A stretch of DNA of 16,579 nucleotides, taken from an uncultured Prevotella sp. GTDB lineage: Bacteria > Bacteroidota > Bacteroidia > Bacteroidales > Bacteroidaceae. The notes under the pieces were generated by a model. That model searched no databases. It was not told the origin of the DNA and was given only the letters and a program-made list of their open reading frames with translations. This document shows positions 1 to 7,059 of the stretch, piece by piece. The position numbers and the translations under genes are program-made. Position 1 is the first letter of the stretch. The number at the start of each line of letters is the position of its first letter. The stretch is from assembly GCA_905210845.1 (NCBI GenBank), contig CAJLYG010000050.1:1-16579 (forward strand), written 5' to 3'.

Positions 1-377
1 TGCAAAGGTAACATCACGCCTACCTTTACCGCATTTCTGGCGACTGCAGCCTTTGAGGTTGCCGGAGCTGTAGCAGTTTTCTGAACCGTTGCCCCATTCC
101 CCGACTTCTGACCGTTCACCTGATTAGGATTCTTCTGGTCTTTGGTGTATGGAATAAAGAGCGTAGCTCCCTTCTGCAGCATGTATCCCTCACGCTTCAT
201 CTCCGGATTGGCATCCATCAGTTCAGGAAGGCTCAATCCATATTTGTTAGCGATACCAAAGATGGTATCTTTCTTTTTAACCGTGTAAATGTCGCGCCAT
301 TTTACAGTCTGCGCGCCAATGCTGACACTGAGCAGAAGCCCAACGAGCAGCAGGAAATATCTCATTTTTTGTCTCAT
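1..377 (-). CDS. Secreted LysM protein with probable periplasmic-binding-type domain (5' part only)
   Basis: Only the N-terminal part is present; the gene runs off the left edge. Two in-frame ATGs four codons apart (377 and 365) can start it. Counted from 365, residues 1-19 form a signal peptide (hydrophobic LLLVGLLLSVSIGAQ). Residues about 27-72 are a LysM domain: YTVKKKDTIFGIANKYGLS, the LMDANPEM segment and LQKGATLFIP match the usual 'TVKKGDTLYSIA...NP...L..G..L.IP' pattern. LysM binds the glycan backbone of peptidoglycan. A low-complexity Gln/Asn/Ala/Thr linker follows, then VKVGVMLPL at the edge, which resembles the first strand of a leucine-binding-protein-type (Peripla_BP_6) domain. 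I recall this LysM plus Peripla_BP architecture from Bacteroidales. The product is probably a periplasmic wall-associated protein; its ligand is unknown. The gene is divergent from the CHU_C gene. Confidence 0.8.
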   Translation of the reverse strand, partial: MRQKMRYFLLLVGLLLSVSIGAQTVKWRDIYTVKKKDTIFGIANKYGLSLPELMDANPEMKREGYMLQKGATLFIPYTKDQKNPNQVNGQKSGNGATVQKTATAPATSKAAVARNAVKVGVMLPL

Positions 378-427
378 ATCACAAGATTTTTTTAACGATA
401 TCTTCAAATATTTCATGTTTTCATCTG

Positions 428-459
428 CAAAAATACAAAAAATCTTGCATCTGACGCAA
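428..459 (-). promoter_or_regulatory. Probable promoter of the LysM gene
   Basis: On the minus strand, TATTTTTG (435-428) fits the Bacteroidetes -7 box TAnnTTTG. A TTG lies at 459-457, 21 bases upstream, near the expected -33 position. The predicted transcript start lies about 45-60 bases before the candidate ATGs. The call is by motif and spacing only. Confidence 0.45.
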
Positions 460-477
460 TATCTCTCATCTTTTTAT

Positions 478-485
478 TATCTTTG
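478..485 (+). promoter_or_regulatory. -7 box of the truncated CHU_C gene
   Basis: TATCTTTG matches the Bacteroidetes -7 consensus TAnnTTTG and lies 17 bases before the ATG at 503. I see no good -33 TTTG at 19-21 bases upstream, so the promoter may be weak or depend on an activator. It faces away from the LysM promoter in the same intergenic region. Confidence 0.45.
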
Positions 486-502
486 CACAAATTATTTTAG
501 AA

Positions 503-754
503 ATGAGACGAAAAATAGCATTACTTTGCATCATGTTGCCACTTTTGACGTGTCAATTACACGCTCAGGAAGTCAACGACGACGAGGAGGACAACACAGA
601 AGAGACGACCAAGGTCAGTTCTCTTCTCATGCCGAATGCCTTCTCTCCAAATGGCGATGGCATCAACGACATCTACAAGCCCAAGGATCCCCTTGGAATA
701 CGTGGTACAGGAAACAAAGGCGGAGAGCTTCAAACGGCTTTGCGCAGGCATTGA
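503..754 (+). pseudogene. CHU_C (gliding-motility-associated C-terminal domain) protein, truncated
   Basis: The reading frame begins with a signal peptide (MRRKIALLCIMLPLLTCQLHAQ) and an acidic spacer (NDDEEDNTEE). It then enters the diagnostic opening of the CHU_C domain, PNAFSPNGDGINDIYKPKD. Complete domains continue for roughly 65-70 more residues, with a 'fNRWGq.vf' segment that is absent here. From about base 687 the DNA matches an RND permease in a different frame. The last 21 codons (PLGIRGTGNK... to the stop at 754) are therefore out-of-frame noise. CHU_C domains occur in exported Bacteroidetes proteins, many of them type IX secretion cargo. This 83-residue product should be non-functional. 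The break is either a deletion in the genome or an assembly join. Confidence 0.8.
683..692. other. Recombination or assembly junction between CHU_C and RND genes
   Basis: CHU_C-like coding stops matching after the Lys-Asp codons ending at about 686. RND-like coding (IPLEYVVQE...) begins at 687 in another frame. The join falls on a GGATCC hexamer at 685-690, where the GAT of the Asp codon overlaps the ATC of the RND Ile codon. A few bases of shared sequence at a breakpoint fit microhomology-mediated deletion. A GATC site at the join also fits a ligation or assembly chimera. Confidence 0.6.
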
Positions 755-1409
755 GGGCGAGTATTACCCTATCATCGTGGAAAAGGCTTCCGACAAGAGG
801 GTCCGGAACATCGTGACGGAAGCGGAGAAGTTGTCAGCCCATGACTTTCCCGACATCAAGACATCCTTCCACGGCAACTACTACGAGTCCCGGCAGATGA
901 TACAGGAGCTGGCGTTGGTACTGACGGTCGCTATCCTGTTGCTGTACTTTATCCTTGCGGCTCAGTTCGAGAGCCTTCTCCAGCCTGTCATTATCCTGAC
1001 AGAGATCGTCATCGACGTGTGCGTCGTCCTCTTGACCTTATGGGCGATCGGGGAATCGGTCAACATCATGTCAATGATCGGGTTGGTTGTCATGAGTGGC
1101 ATTATCATCAACGACTCTATCCTGAAGGTGGATACCATCAATCACTTGTACCGAGGCGGATACTCCCTCCTGCGTTCCGTCATCCTTGCCGGGCAGCGCA
1201 GGCTGAAGCCGATCGTCATGACCTCGCTGACTACCATCCTTGCCTTGGTGCCCTTCCTGACCAAGGGGGACATGGGCTCTGCCTTGCAGTTTCCCCTTTC
1301 CGTGACCATCGTCATCGGCATGACGGCTGGGACGATGGTGAGCTTGTTCTTTATCCCCTTGCTCTACTTCATCATCTATCGGTGGAGGGCAAAGCATGGC
1401 TTACGCTAA
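687..1409 (+). pseudogene. C-terminal quarter of an RND-family efflux permease (5' end missing)
   Basis: The intact frame gives about 240 residues, against roughly 1,000-1,050 for full RND permeases. It starts in the periplasmic domain (IPLEYVVQETKAESFKRL), passes PDIKTSFHGNYYESRQMIQE, then runs through TM8 (LALVLTVAILLLYFILAAQFESLLQP), TM9, TM10 (IGLVVMSGIIINDSILKVD), TM11 (LKPIVMTSLTTILALVPFL) and TM12 (IPLLYFIIYRW). TM1-TM7, including the TM4 proton-relay acids, are missing, so it cannot pump. An ATG at 636, inside the CHU_C remnant, is in frame and could open a chimeric 257-codon frame, but nothing suggests it is used. It lies 15 bases before the next permease gene. Two adjacent permeases suggest the parent operon encoded a paired (MdtBC-like) system. 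Confidence 0.85.
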
Positions 1410-1424
1410 CCCAGACGGCTGCTT

Positions 1425-4421
1425 ATGATGAGACATTCCTTTTCCATCCTGCTCACGATGTGCATCTTGATGGTCATCGGCTTGGCCCTTGTCCCCGGAC
1501 TTGACATCAGCGACAAGCCCCGTCCGCGCCAAGGCAAGTCGCTGACGATCTCCTATGCCTGGCCAGGTGCCCCGGCTAAGGTGTTAGAGTTGAATGTCAC
1601 CTCAAAGATCGAGGGACTCGCCAGTTCAGTCAGGGGCGTGGAGTCGGTGTCATCGGTGTCCAATTTTGGGTCGGGAAAGGTCATGGTCCAATTGAAGAAG
1701 GACGCGTCCGTCTCCAGCGTCAAGTTCGAGATCGCGTCGCTTCTGCGCCAGGTGAAGGACAAACTCCCCCAAGGTGTCTCCTATCCGGAACTGTCAGGGG
1801 GGGAAGTGGTCACGGGAAAGGAAAGCGATAGGAACACGCCGATCTTGTCTTATCGCATCAGCTCATCCATGGCAAACCGCGAGATCAGGAAAATGGCAGA
1901 ACAGTCCATCCGCCCACGATTAGAGCGCATCGAAGGGGTCAGCCATGTGGATGTCTTAGGTGACCCCGACAGATATGTCGAGATATCCTACGATGCGGAG
2001 CAATTGGCGCTGTATGGGCTTACATCATATGATATTGAGGAGGCGATCCGCAACTTCCTCGGCAGGGAGGATATCGTAGGTGATGTCTTGGAGACCAACC
2101 GGCGGGGCACCGTTGAGAGGATGTCGCTCTTCCTCGCCGTGGACGGGGACAGCCATCCTTTGGAGTCGATCCCGGTAAAGACCGTCGAGGGGAAGATCAT
2201 CTACCTGAACGACCTCGCCCAGTGTGAATACAAGGACAGGGACCCACAGAGCTATTACCGTGTCAACGGGAAGAATACGGTCTATATGAACGTGTTCGCC
2301 GAGACGGACGTGCCCGTCAACCAAGTGGCTGACCACGTCAAGGAAGAAGTCGACCATGCCTTCCCGGCAAGTTCCCGCCTCCGGTGCATGCTAACCTTTG
2401 ACAGGGCGAAGGAGCAGTTCGCTGCCTTCAAGACCCTGATCATCCGGAGTGGGATGTCACTGCTTATCTTGCTGCTTTTCGTCTATCTGAGCAAGCGCGA
2501 TTGGAAATACCTGCTAATCATCTCAGCCACCTTGTTGGCGAATATCCTGATCGCAGTCATCTTCTACAGGATCTTCAACATGCGGTTGCAGCCCTTCTCG
2601 CTTGCTGGTGTCACCGTGTCGTTAGGGCTGATCATCGATTCAACCATCGTGATGGTCGACCATTATAGCTATCACCGCGATTTCAAGGCTTATTTCGGTA
2701 TCGTCGGGGCGATGCTCACCACGATCGGAGCCTTGGTTATCATTTACTGGTTGCCCGACTATATCCAAGACGACCTCTATGACTTTGCCTGGATGATCAT
2801 TATCAATCTCGTGGTGGCTTTGCTCGTTGCCGCCCTGTTCGCCCCATCCTTGGTGGACAGGATGAACTACAGCAGCAGACAGCGCGGGAAGCCCCGGCAT
2901 CTCAAGGCTATCGTCCTGTGGGATCGTTGCTACCGCCGCTATCTCAAGGTCACTCAGCACCGTATCTTGCGATGGCCGTTGTTGACTGTCGCTGCAGGGC
3001 TCTTCGGCTGGTCGCTCTACCTTTTCATCGAGACCTTGGACAGCAATACCTACCGGCAAGAACCGGAGGAGATGAAATTGCATATCAGGGGGCAGATGCC
3101 GTTGGGAGGTACCCCAAAGCAGTTGAATGAAAAGGTCATGTCGATCGAGGAATACCTTTCCCAATTCAAGGGCATCAAGCGGTATGAGACGAACATCGAC
3201 GGAGGAGGGGCAGACATCTCCGTGGAGTTTAAGCCCACATATCTCCATACAGACTACCCGTATCTCTTGGAAAACAAGGTGGTAGGGAAGTTGATCACCA
3301 TCGGTGGGGCAGACTGGAGCACCTGGGGCGTGAGCGAGCGCGGCTTCAGCAACTCCCTGAACCTGCAGTACCGGAGCAACCAGATTGAGATCGCTGGATA
3401 CGACTATGAACGGCTCTATCGCTTCGCAGAAGACATCAGCAAGCGATTAGGACAGAACAACCGCGTGGTAGACATCGCCATAGAGACACCGGGGCATGAG
3501 CGACAGGAGGATGAGTTCTATATGGACTACCATAGAGACCTGCTTGCCAATGACAGCATCCGGATACAGGATGTCTATAGGTCGCTGGCGAGCATGTTGG
3601 CAGAGCACGAGATGGGAAGGGGAGAAGGAACCCGGCAAAAGACCGACTATGTCCTTCGCCCCAGGCAATACCGTACCTTCGACTTGTGGCAATTAGAGAA
3701 CTCCTTTATCAAGGTGGCAGGGAGAGATATCAGGCTGTCCGATTTTATGTCGATCAACAAACGGGAGGCAAAAAACTGCATCCCCCGGGAGAATCAGGAA
3801 TACGTGCTCAGGGTCGCTTTTAACGTATTAGGTTCTTATTCCTATGCAACTAAGTATATCAAGGGAATTACAGACGAATATAACGCCAAGTTCCCCATTG
3901 GTTTTCGATGTGTCGACAAGACCATGGGAAGTTATGAGGATAAGGGGACGCAGTATTGGCTGATCGGACTGGTCGTGGTCATCATCTTCTTTATTTGCTC
4001 TGTCTTGTTTGAGAGCTTGTATAAGGCATTCGTGATTATTCTCCTGATCCCGGTATCACTCACGGGGATGTTCCTGACTTATCATTTCAGTGGTATTGAG
4101 TTTGGCACGGGGGGATTCGCTGCCACCGTGCTATTGTGCGGGTTGACAGTGAATGCGGGGATATATATGCTGAACGAGTATCAGCATGAGCGTCGTTACC
4201 TGAAGGCATATCACCATAAGATCATCCCCATCCTTCTCACGGTCTTCTCTACGGTCTTGGGCTTTATCCCTTTCCTGACCGATGGTCCCGGCGATAGGTT
4301 CTGGTTCTCCTTCGCAACGGGTTCCATCAGTGGTCTTCTTTTCTCCATCCTTTCTGTCGTATGGACACTTCCCTTGTTTTTGAAACTCAGTCCACGCCGC
4401 GTGAAGGAGGCAGGAAAATGA
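1425..4421 (+). CDS. RND-family efflux permease (998 aa)
   Basis: This is a nearly full-length inner-membrane proton-driven efflux permease of the AcrB/MdtC/CusA superfamily. TM1 is at about residues 6-24 (FSILLTMCILMVIGLALVPG). A first periplasmic porter domain follows (TISYAWPGAPAKVLE, IEGVSHVDVLGDP), then TM2-TM6 at about 335-480, TM7 at about 525 (WPLLTVAAGLFGWSLYLF), a second periplasmic domain, and TM8-TM12 ending at FLKL. In TM4 (LGLIIDSTIVMVDH) Asp405 is present but the adjacent position is Ser406; AcrB has Asp-Asp there. TM10 reads CGLTVNAGIYMLNEY with Asn910. Start ATG 1425 is followed by a second ATG at 1428. It lies 15 bases after the broken first permease and was probably co-transcribed with it. 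The adaptor and outer-membrane channel are not in the window. Substrate (drug, metal or lipid) cannot be told. Confidence 0.88.
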   Translation: MMRHSFSILLTMCILMVIGLALVPGLDISDKPRPRQGKSLTISYAWPGAPAKVLELNVTSKIEGLASSVRGVESVSSVSNFGSGKVMVQLKKDASVSSVKFEIASLLRQVKDKLPQGVSYPELSGGEVVTGKESDRNTPILSYRISSSMANREIRKMAEQSIRPRLERIEGVSHVDVLGDPDRYVEISYDAEQLALYGLTSYDIEEAIRNFLGREDIVGDVLETNRRGTVERMSLFLAVDGDSHPLESIPVKTVEGKIIYLNDLAQCEYKDRDPQSYYRVNGKNTVYMNVFAETDVPVNQVADHVKEEVDHAFPASSRLRCMLTFDRAKEQFAAFKTLIIRSGMSLLILLLFVYLSKRDWKYLLIISATLLANILIAVIFYRIFNMRLQPFSLAGVTVSLGLIIDSTIVMVDHYSYHRDFKAYFGIVGAMLTTIGALVIIYWLPDYIQDDLYDFAWMIIINLVVALLVAALFAPSLVDRMNYSSRQRGKPRHLKAIVLWDRCYRRYLKVTQHRILRWPLLTVAAGLFGWSLYLFIETLDSNTYRQEPEEMKLHIRGQMPLGGTPKQLNEKVMSIEEYLSQFKGIKRYETNIDGGGADISVEFKPTYLHTDYPYLLENKVVGKLITIGGADWSTWGVSERGFSNSLNLQYRSNQIEIAGYDYERLYRFAEDISKRLGQNNRVVDIAIETPGHERQEDEFYMDYHRDLLANDSIRIQDVYRSLASMLAEHEMGRGEGTRQKTDYVLRPRQYRTFDLWQLENSFIKVAGRDIRLSDFMSINKREAKNCIPRENQEYVLRVAFNVLGSYSYATKYIKGITDEYNAKFPIGFRCVDKTMGSYEDKGTQYWLIGLVVVIIFFICSVLFESLYKAFVIILLIPVSLTGMFLTYHFSGIEFGTGGFAATVLLCGLTVNAGIYMLNEYQHERRYLKAYHHKIIPILLTVFSTVLGFIPFLTDGPGDRFWFSFATGSISGLLFSILSVVWTLPLFLKLSPRRVKEAGK

Positions 4422-4474
4422 TGACGAATCATAGAAACATGTATAAACAGAATTTATATTTATTGATAGACAAA

Positions 4475-5410
4475 ATGAAAATAGTAAAAGTAGTTGCATT
4501 CCTGTGTGCCTCTGTCGCTCTGGCGGGCTGCTCATGAAAAGGAGAAACCTATCATTGTGGGGATGTTGAAAGAATCGATGCGTTCCCACATGAATATAAC
4601 TTATGTGAGACAAAGCCTTTGGACATAGATCTGACTGGCGCAGTGAATGTATTCGCTGCTGATAGCTTGATGGTATCAGAATACTTGTCGGGTCCATATT
4701 TCTGGAAAGTATATTCTCTACAGACACGAAAATGGCTTGGGAGCATGTTGCGATCTGGACATGGGAAATGCGAAGTCGTGCAATTGCCTTCAGATGGTTT
4801 CCCATGATACAGGGTGGACAGCTAATGTGCGACCTTTGGATGTCAGAGTCTCAGACTTGGGGACGGGTAAACCTGACCAAGAGTATTGCGAATAGGTCTA
4901 CAGTTTGGGAGGATAATGTCAAAATTCCTCTTGACGGTACATTTTTGGATGTCTTCCGTTTGGATGACTCTTCGTTCTTTTCCGTGCAACTTGCAGGTAA
5001 TGGCAGGAGAGAAAGGGGCGTTATCAAGGATGAGCGTTTCGTAATGTTGGACCAACTTGGAACGCTGAATACTCTTGGGACGGATGATGAGTACAATACC
5101 CTTTCTTCTGTCGTGCGCCTGAATCCGCAGCGCGACCGCGTGGTGGAAGCGATGATCAGGTTGAATGAACTGGTAATTTATTCGCTCCGTACGAATTTCA
5201 GAAAGACATTGTCAATAGGTGATGACCTTCAGGATGTAAAGACCGTGAGCAGCAAGCCTCGGTGGTTCCAGCGGAAATCTTTCGGATACCTGTCTGCTTA
5301 TACCTAATCAGGCAACGAGCTTCTTTATCTATGGAAACAGCCTTTATGTCTTTACCAGCGTGGGTGAAAAAGAACACTTATATCAGTATGCACTGCCAAG
5401 GATCAATTAA
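4475..5410 (+). pseudogene. Lipoprotein gene, probably six-bladed beta-propeller (BF3164-like), with stop and two frameshifts
   Basis: ATG 4475 begins a clear lipoprotein signal (MKIVKVVAFLC... LAGC lipobox) that stops at TGA 4535-4537, straight after Cys-Ser. The same frame continues open as KGETYHCGDVERIDAF... KPLDIDLTG... GPYFWKVYSLQTRKWLG... QLPSDGFP and stops at 4805. One base earlier in phase, the protein resumes as MIQGGQLMCDLWMSESQTWG and runs to YLSAYT, stopping at 5305-5307. Loss of one base in the CCC run near 4801-4803 explains this. Skipping T5305 returns to the first frame, giving NQATSFFIYGNSLYVF... ALPRIN and a stop at 5408. The restored protein is about 311 residues and resembles the BF3164 family of Bacteroidales lipoproteins from memory. 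Three lesions mark it as a pseudogene unless they are sequencing errors. The family call is moderate; the broken-gene call is strong. Confidence 0.75.
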
Positions 5411-5498
5411 CACAGATAGGAAGCAATAGAATACGAAAGGAATATGTCCCCTAAAGAATGAGCTATGGCTTTTTTATGAGAAATTAACTATGTTCTTT

Positions 5499-5530
5499 TT
5501 TGTATTTATATTGGAATATCAGTATATTTG
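5499..5530 (+). promoter_or_regulatory. Promoter of mnmA, abutting the start codon
   Basis: TTTG (5499-5502), 20 bases, then TATATTTG (5523-5530): an excellent match to the Bacteroidetes -33/-7 promoter. The -7 box ends only four bases before the ATG at 5535. Transcription would begin at or within a few bases of the start codon, leaving almost no leader. It also rules out translation from the upstream ATG at 5490, which lies upstream of the -33 box. Confidence 0.6.
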
Positions 5531-5534
5531 CAAT

Positions 5535-6611
5535 ATGGAAATAGATGATATCAAGGATAAGCGAATAGCTGTATTGCTTTCGGGTGGCGTAGACAGCAGT
5601 GTTGTGGTATATGAACTGGTACGTCGGGGATTACATCCGGATTGCTTCTATATCAAGATTGGACCTGAAGAAAAGGAGGAATGGGATTGCTCTTCTGAGG
5701 AAGACCTGGAGATGGCAACGGCTGTAGCTGCCAAATATCATTGTAGTCTGAAGATAGTTGACTGCCATCAGGAATATTGGAGTCAGGTAACGAAGTATAC
5801 CATGGAGAAGGTAAAGAACGGATATACGCCGAATCCTGACGTGATGTGCAATCGCCTGATCAAGTTTGGCGCGTTCGATGAGAAGATGGGACATCTCTAT
5901 GACTTGATCGCGACAGGTCATTATGCACAGACCGAGGTTATTGATGGGGAGAAATGGCTGACAACAAGCCCGGATCCTGTGAAGGACCAAACGGATTTCC
6001 TCGCCCAGATCTATGACTGGCAATTGAAGAAAGCTCTTTTCCCGATTGGGCATTACCTGAAAGAGGAGGTGCGAGAGATTGCGGAAAGGGAGCATTTGGT
6101 GAATGCCAAGCGCAAGGACTCTCAGGGTATCTGCTTCCTGGGGAAAATCAATTACAATGATTATATCCGCCGATATTTAGGGGAAAAGCCTGGGGATATT
6201 ATCGATATTGACACAGGCAGGAAGATCGGGGAACATAAAGGATTGTGGTTTCATACCATCGGTCAGCGGAAAGGCCTTGGACTTGGAGGTGGACCGTGGA
6301 ATGTGATCAAGAAGGATATCGAGAAGAATATCCTCTATGTGACCAATGGATATGAACCGGAAATGGCCTTTAAGCGGGTCTTTAAGTTCCATGATTTCCA
6401 TGCGCTTACCCGTCCGTTGGATATCACTCGGATCACCTTCAAGATCCGCCATACCCCAGAGTACCATCCGGCAGTCTTAGAGCAAACCGGGGAGGGTACC
6501 TACATCGTGCATGCAGATGAAATGATACAAGGGGTGGCACCCGGTCAGTTCTGTGTTGTTTACGACGAGCAACATCATCGCTGTTATGGCAGCGGTGAGA
6601 TCACCTTATGA
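5535..6611 (+). CDS. mnmA: tRNA-specific 2-thiouridylase MnmA
   Basis: The protein (358 aa) makes the 2-thio group of uridine 34 in the wobble position of Lys, Glu and Gln tRNAs, using ATP and a persulfide sulfur relay. Visible motifs are: the PP-loop ATP-binding SGGVDSS at residues 16-22; Cys105 in NPDVMCNRLIKFG, the family's first catalytic Cys; GHYAQ; KDQTDFLAQ; Cys200 in DSQGICFLG, the second catalytic Cys; and GQRKGLGLGGGPW in the central domain. A C-terminal beta-barrel ends GSGEITL. Start 5535 (MEIDDIKDKRIAVLLSGG) is preferred over the upstream ATG at 5490. The latter adds a hydrophobic stretch unlike the family and lies upstream of the promoter. The insert DCSSEEDLEMATAVAAKY resembles the divergent MnmA type found in Bacteroidales. 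The HMA gene follows 33 bases downstream. Confidence 0.95.
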   Translation: MEIDDIKDKRIAVLLSGGVDSSVVVYELVRRGLHPDCFYIKIGPEEKEEWDCSSEEDLEMATAVAAKYHCSLKIVDCHQEYWSQVTKYTMEKVKNGYTPNPDVMCNRLIKFGAFDEKMGHLYDLIATGHYAQTEVIDGEKWLTTSPDPVKDQTDFLAQIYDWQLKKALFPIGHYLKEEVREIAEREHLVNAKRKDSQGICFLGKINYNDYIRRYLGEKPGDIIDIDTGRKIGEHKGLWFHTIGQRKGLGLGGGPWNVIKKDIEKNILYVTNGYEPEMAFKRVFKFHDFHALTRPLDITRITFKIRHTPEYHPAVLEQTGEGTYIVHADEMIQGVAPGQFCVVYDEQHHRCYGSGEITL

Positions 6612-6644
6612 TAAAGAGTTTTTATGAACCAAAGCGAAGAGAAT

Positions 6645-7046
6645 ATGAAAAAGTGTTTGTTGTTGATGACCATGTTGCTCTGTGCCATGGTTACGTTTGC
6701 TAAAAGTGATGTCAAGACTGTTATGTTCACGACTACGCCTCAGATGCATTGTACGAACTGTGAAAACAAGATCAAAAGCAACCTGCGTTCTGAGAAGGGA
6801 GTCAAGGATATCCAGACGAATGTGAAGAATCAGTGCGTAATGGTCACTTATGATGCCAGCAAGACCAATGCGGAAAAGCTGCAAAAAGCTTTTAAGAAGT
6901 TTGGCTATGAGGCTGCTGTCATCAAATGCGACCAGAACGGCAAGGGGGCTTGTCATGGTTCGGCTCAGTCTACGACGAAGGGCAACGCTGCCTGTGGCGG
7001 GGAACATAAGAGCCATGACTCTTCCTCCTGTGGCGGCTGCAAATGA
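6645..7046 (+). CDS. Exported heavy-metal-associated (HMA) domain protein with Cys/His-rich tail
   Basis: The protein is 133 aa from ATG 6645. An in-frame ATG at 6624 adds seven polar residues ahead of the signal peptide and is less likely. Residues 1-19 (MKKCLLLMTMLLCAMVTFA) are a signal peptide. Residues about 24-90 form one HMA ferredoxin-like domain, with the metal site MHCTNC (Cys36, Cys39), the strand VKDIQTNVKNQCVMVTYD and the LQKAFKKFGYEA helix. The tail, about residue 98 onward, is rich in Gly, Ser, Cys and His (GACHGS, AACGGEHKSH, SSCGGCK) and could bind extra metal. HMA domains bind Cu(I), Zn or related ions, so a periplasmic metal chaperone or buffer is likely. No metal ATPase gene is adjacent. 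It probably reads through from mnmA and converges on the leftward HAD gene 13 bases away. Confidence 0.85.
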   Translation: MKKCLLLMTMLLCAMVTFAKSDVKTVMFTTTPQMHCTNCENKIKSNLRSEKGVKDIQTNVKNQCVMVTYDASKTNAEKLQKAFKKFGYEAAVIKCDQNGKGACHGSAQSTTKGNAACGGEHKSHDSSSCGGCK

Positions 7047-7059
7047 GCGTGAGAGGGGA

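Noticed and set aside
636..1409. Functional chimeric 257-residue protein starting at ATG 636
   Set aside because: The first 17 residues are the CHU_C gene read out of frame, and the rest lacks TM1-TM7 and most of the periplasmic porter region, so no working permease can result.
4535..4537. TGA after the lipobox read as selenocysteine or other recoding
   Set aside because: There is no sign of a selenocysteine element, and the same gene carries two frameshifts further on; decay or sequence error is simpler.
4131..4805. Leftward open frame of 224 codons across the RND 3' end and the lipoprotein pseudogene
   Set aside because: It crosses two unrelated genes on the opposite strand, and both have recognisable family sequence in the + direction.
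5490..5534. Upstream ATG extending MnmA by 15 residues
   Set aside because: The extra residues (FFFVFILEYQYIC) do not belong to the family, and the ATG lies upstream of the promoter.
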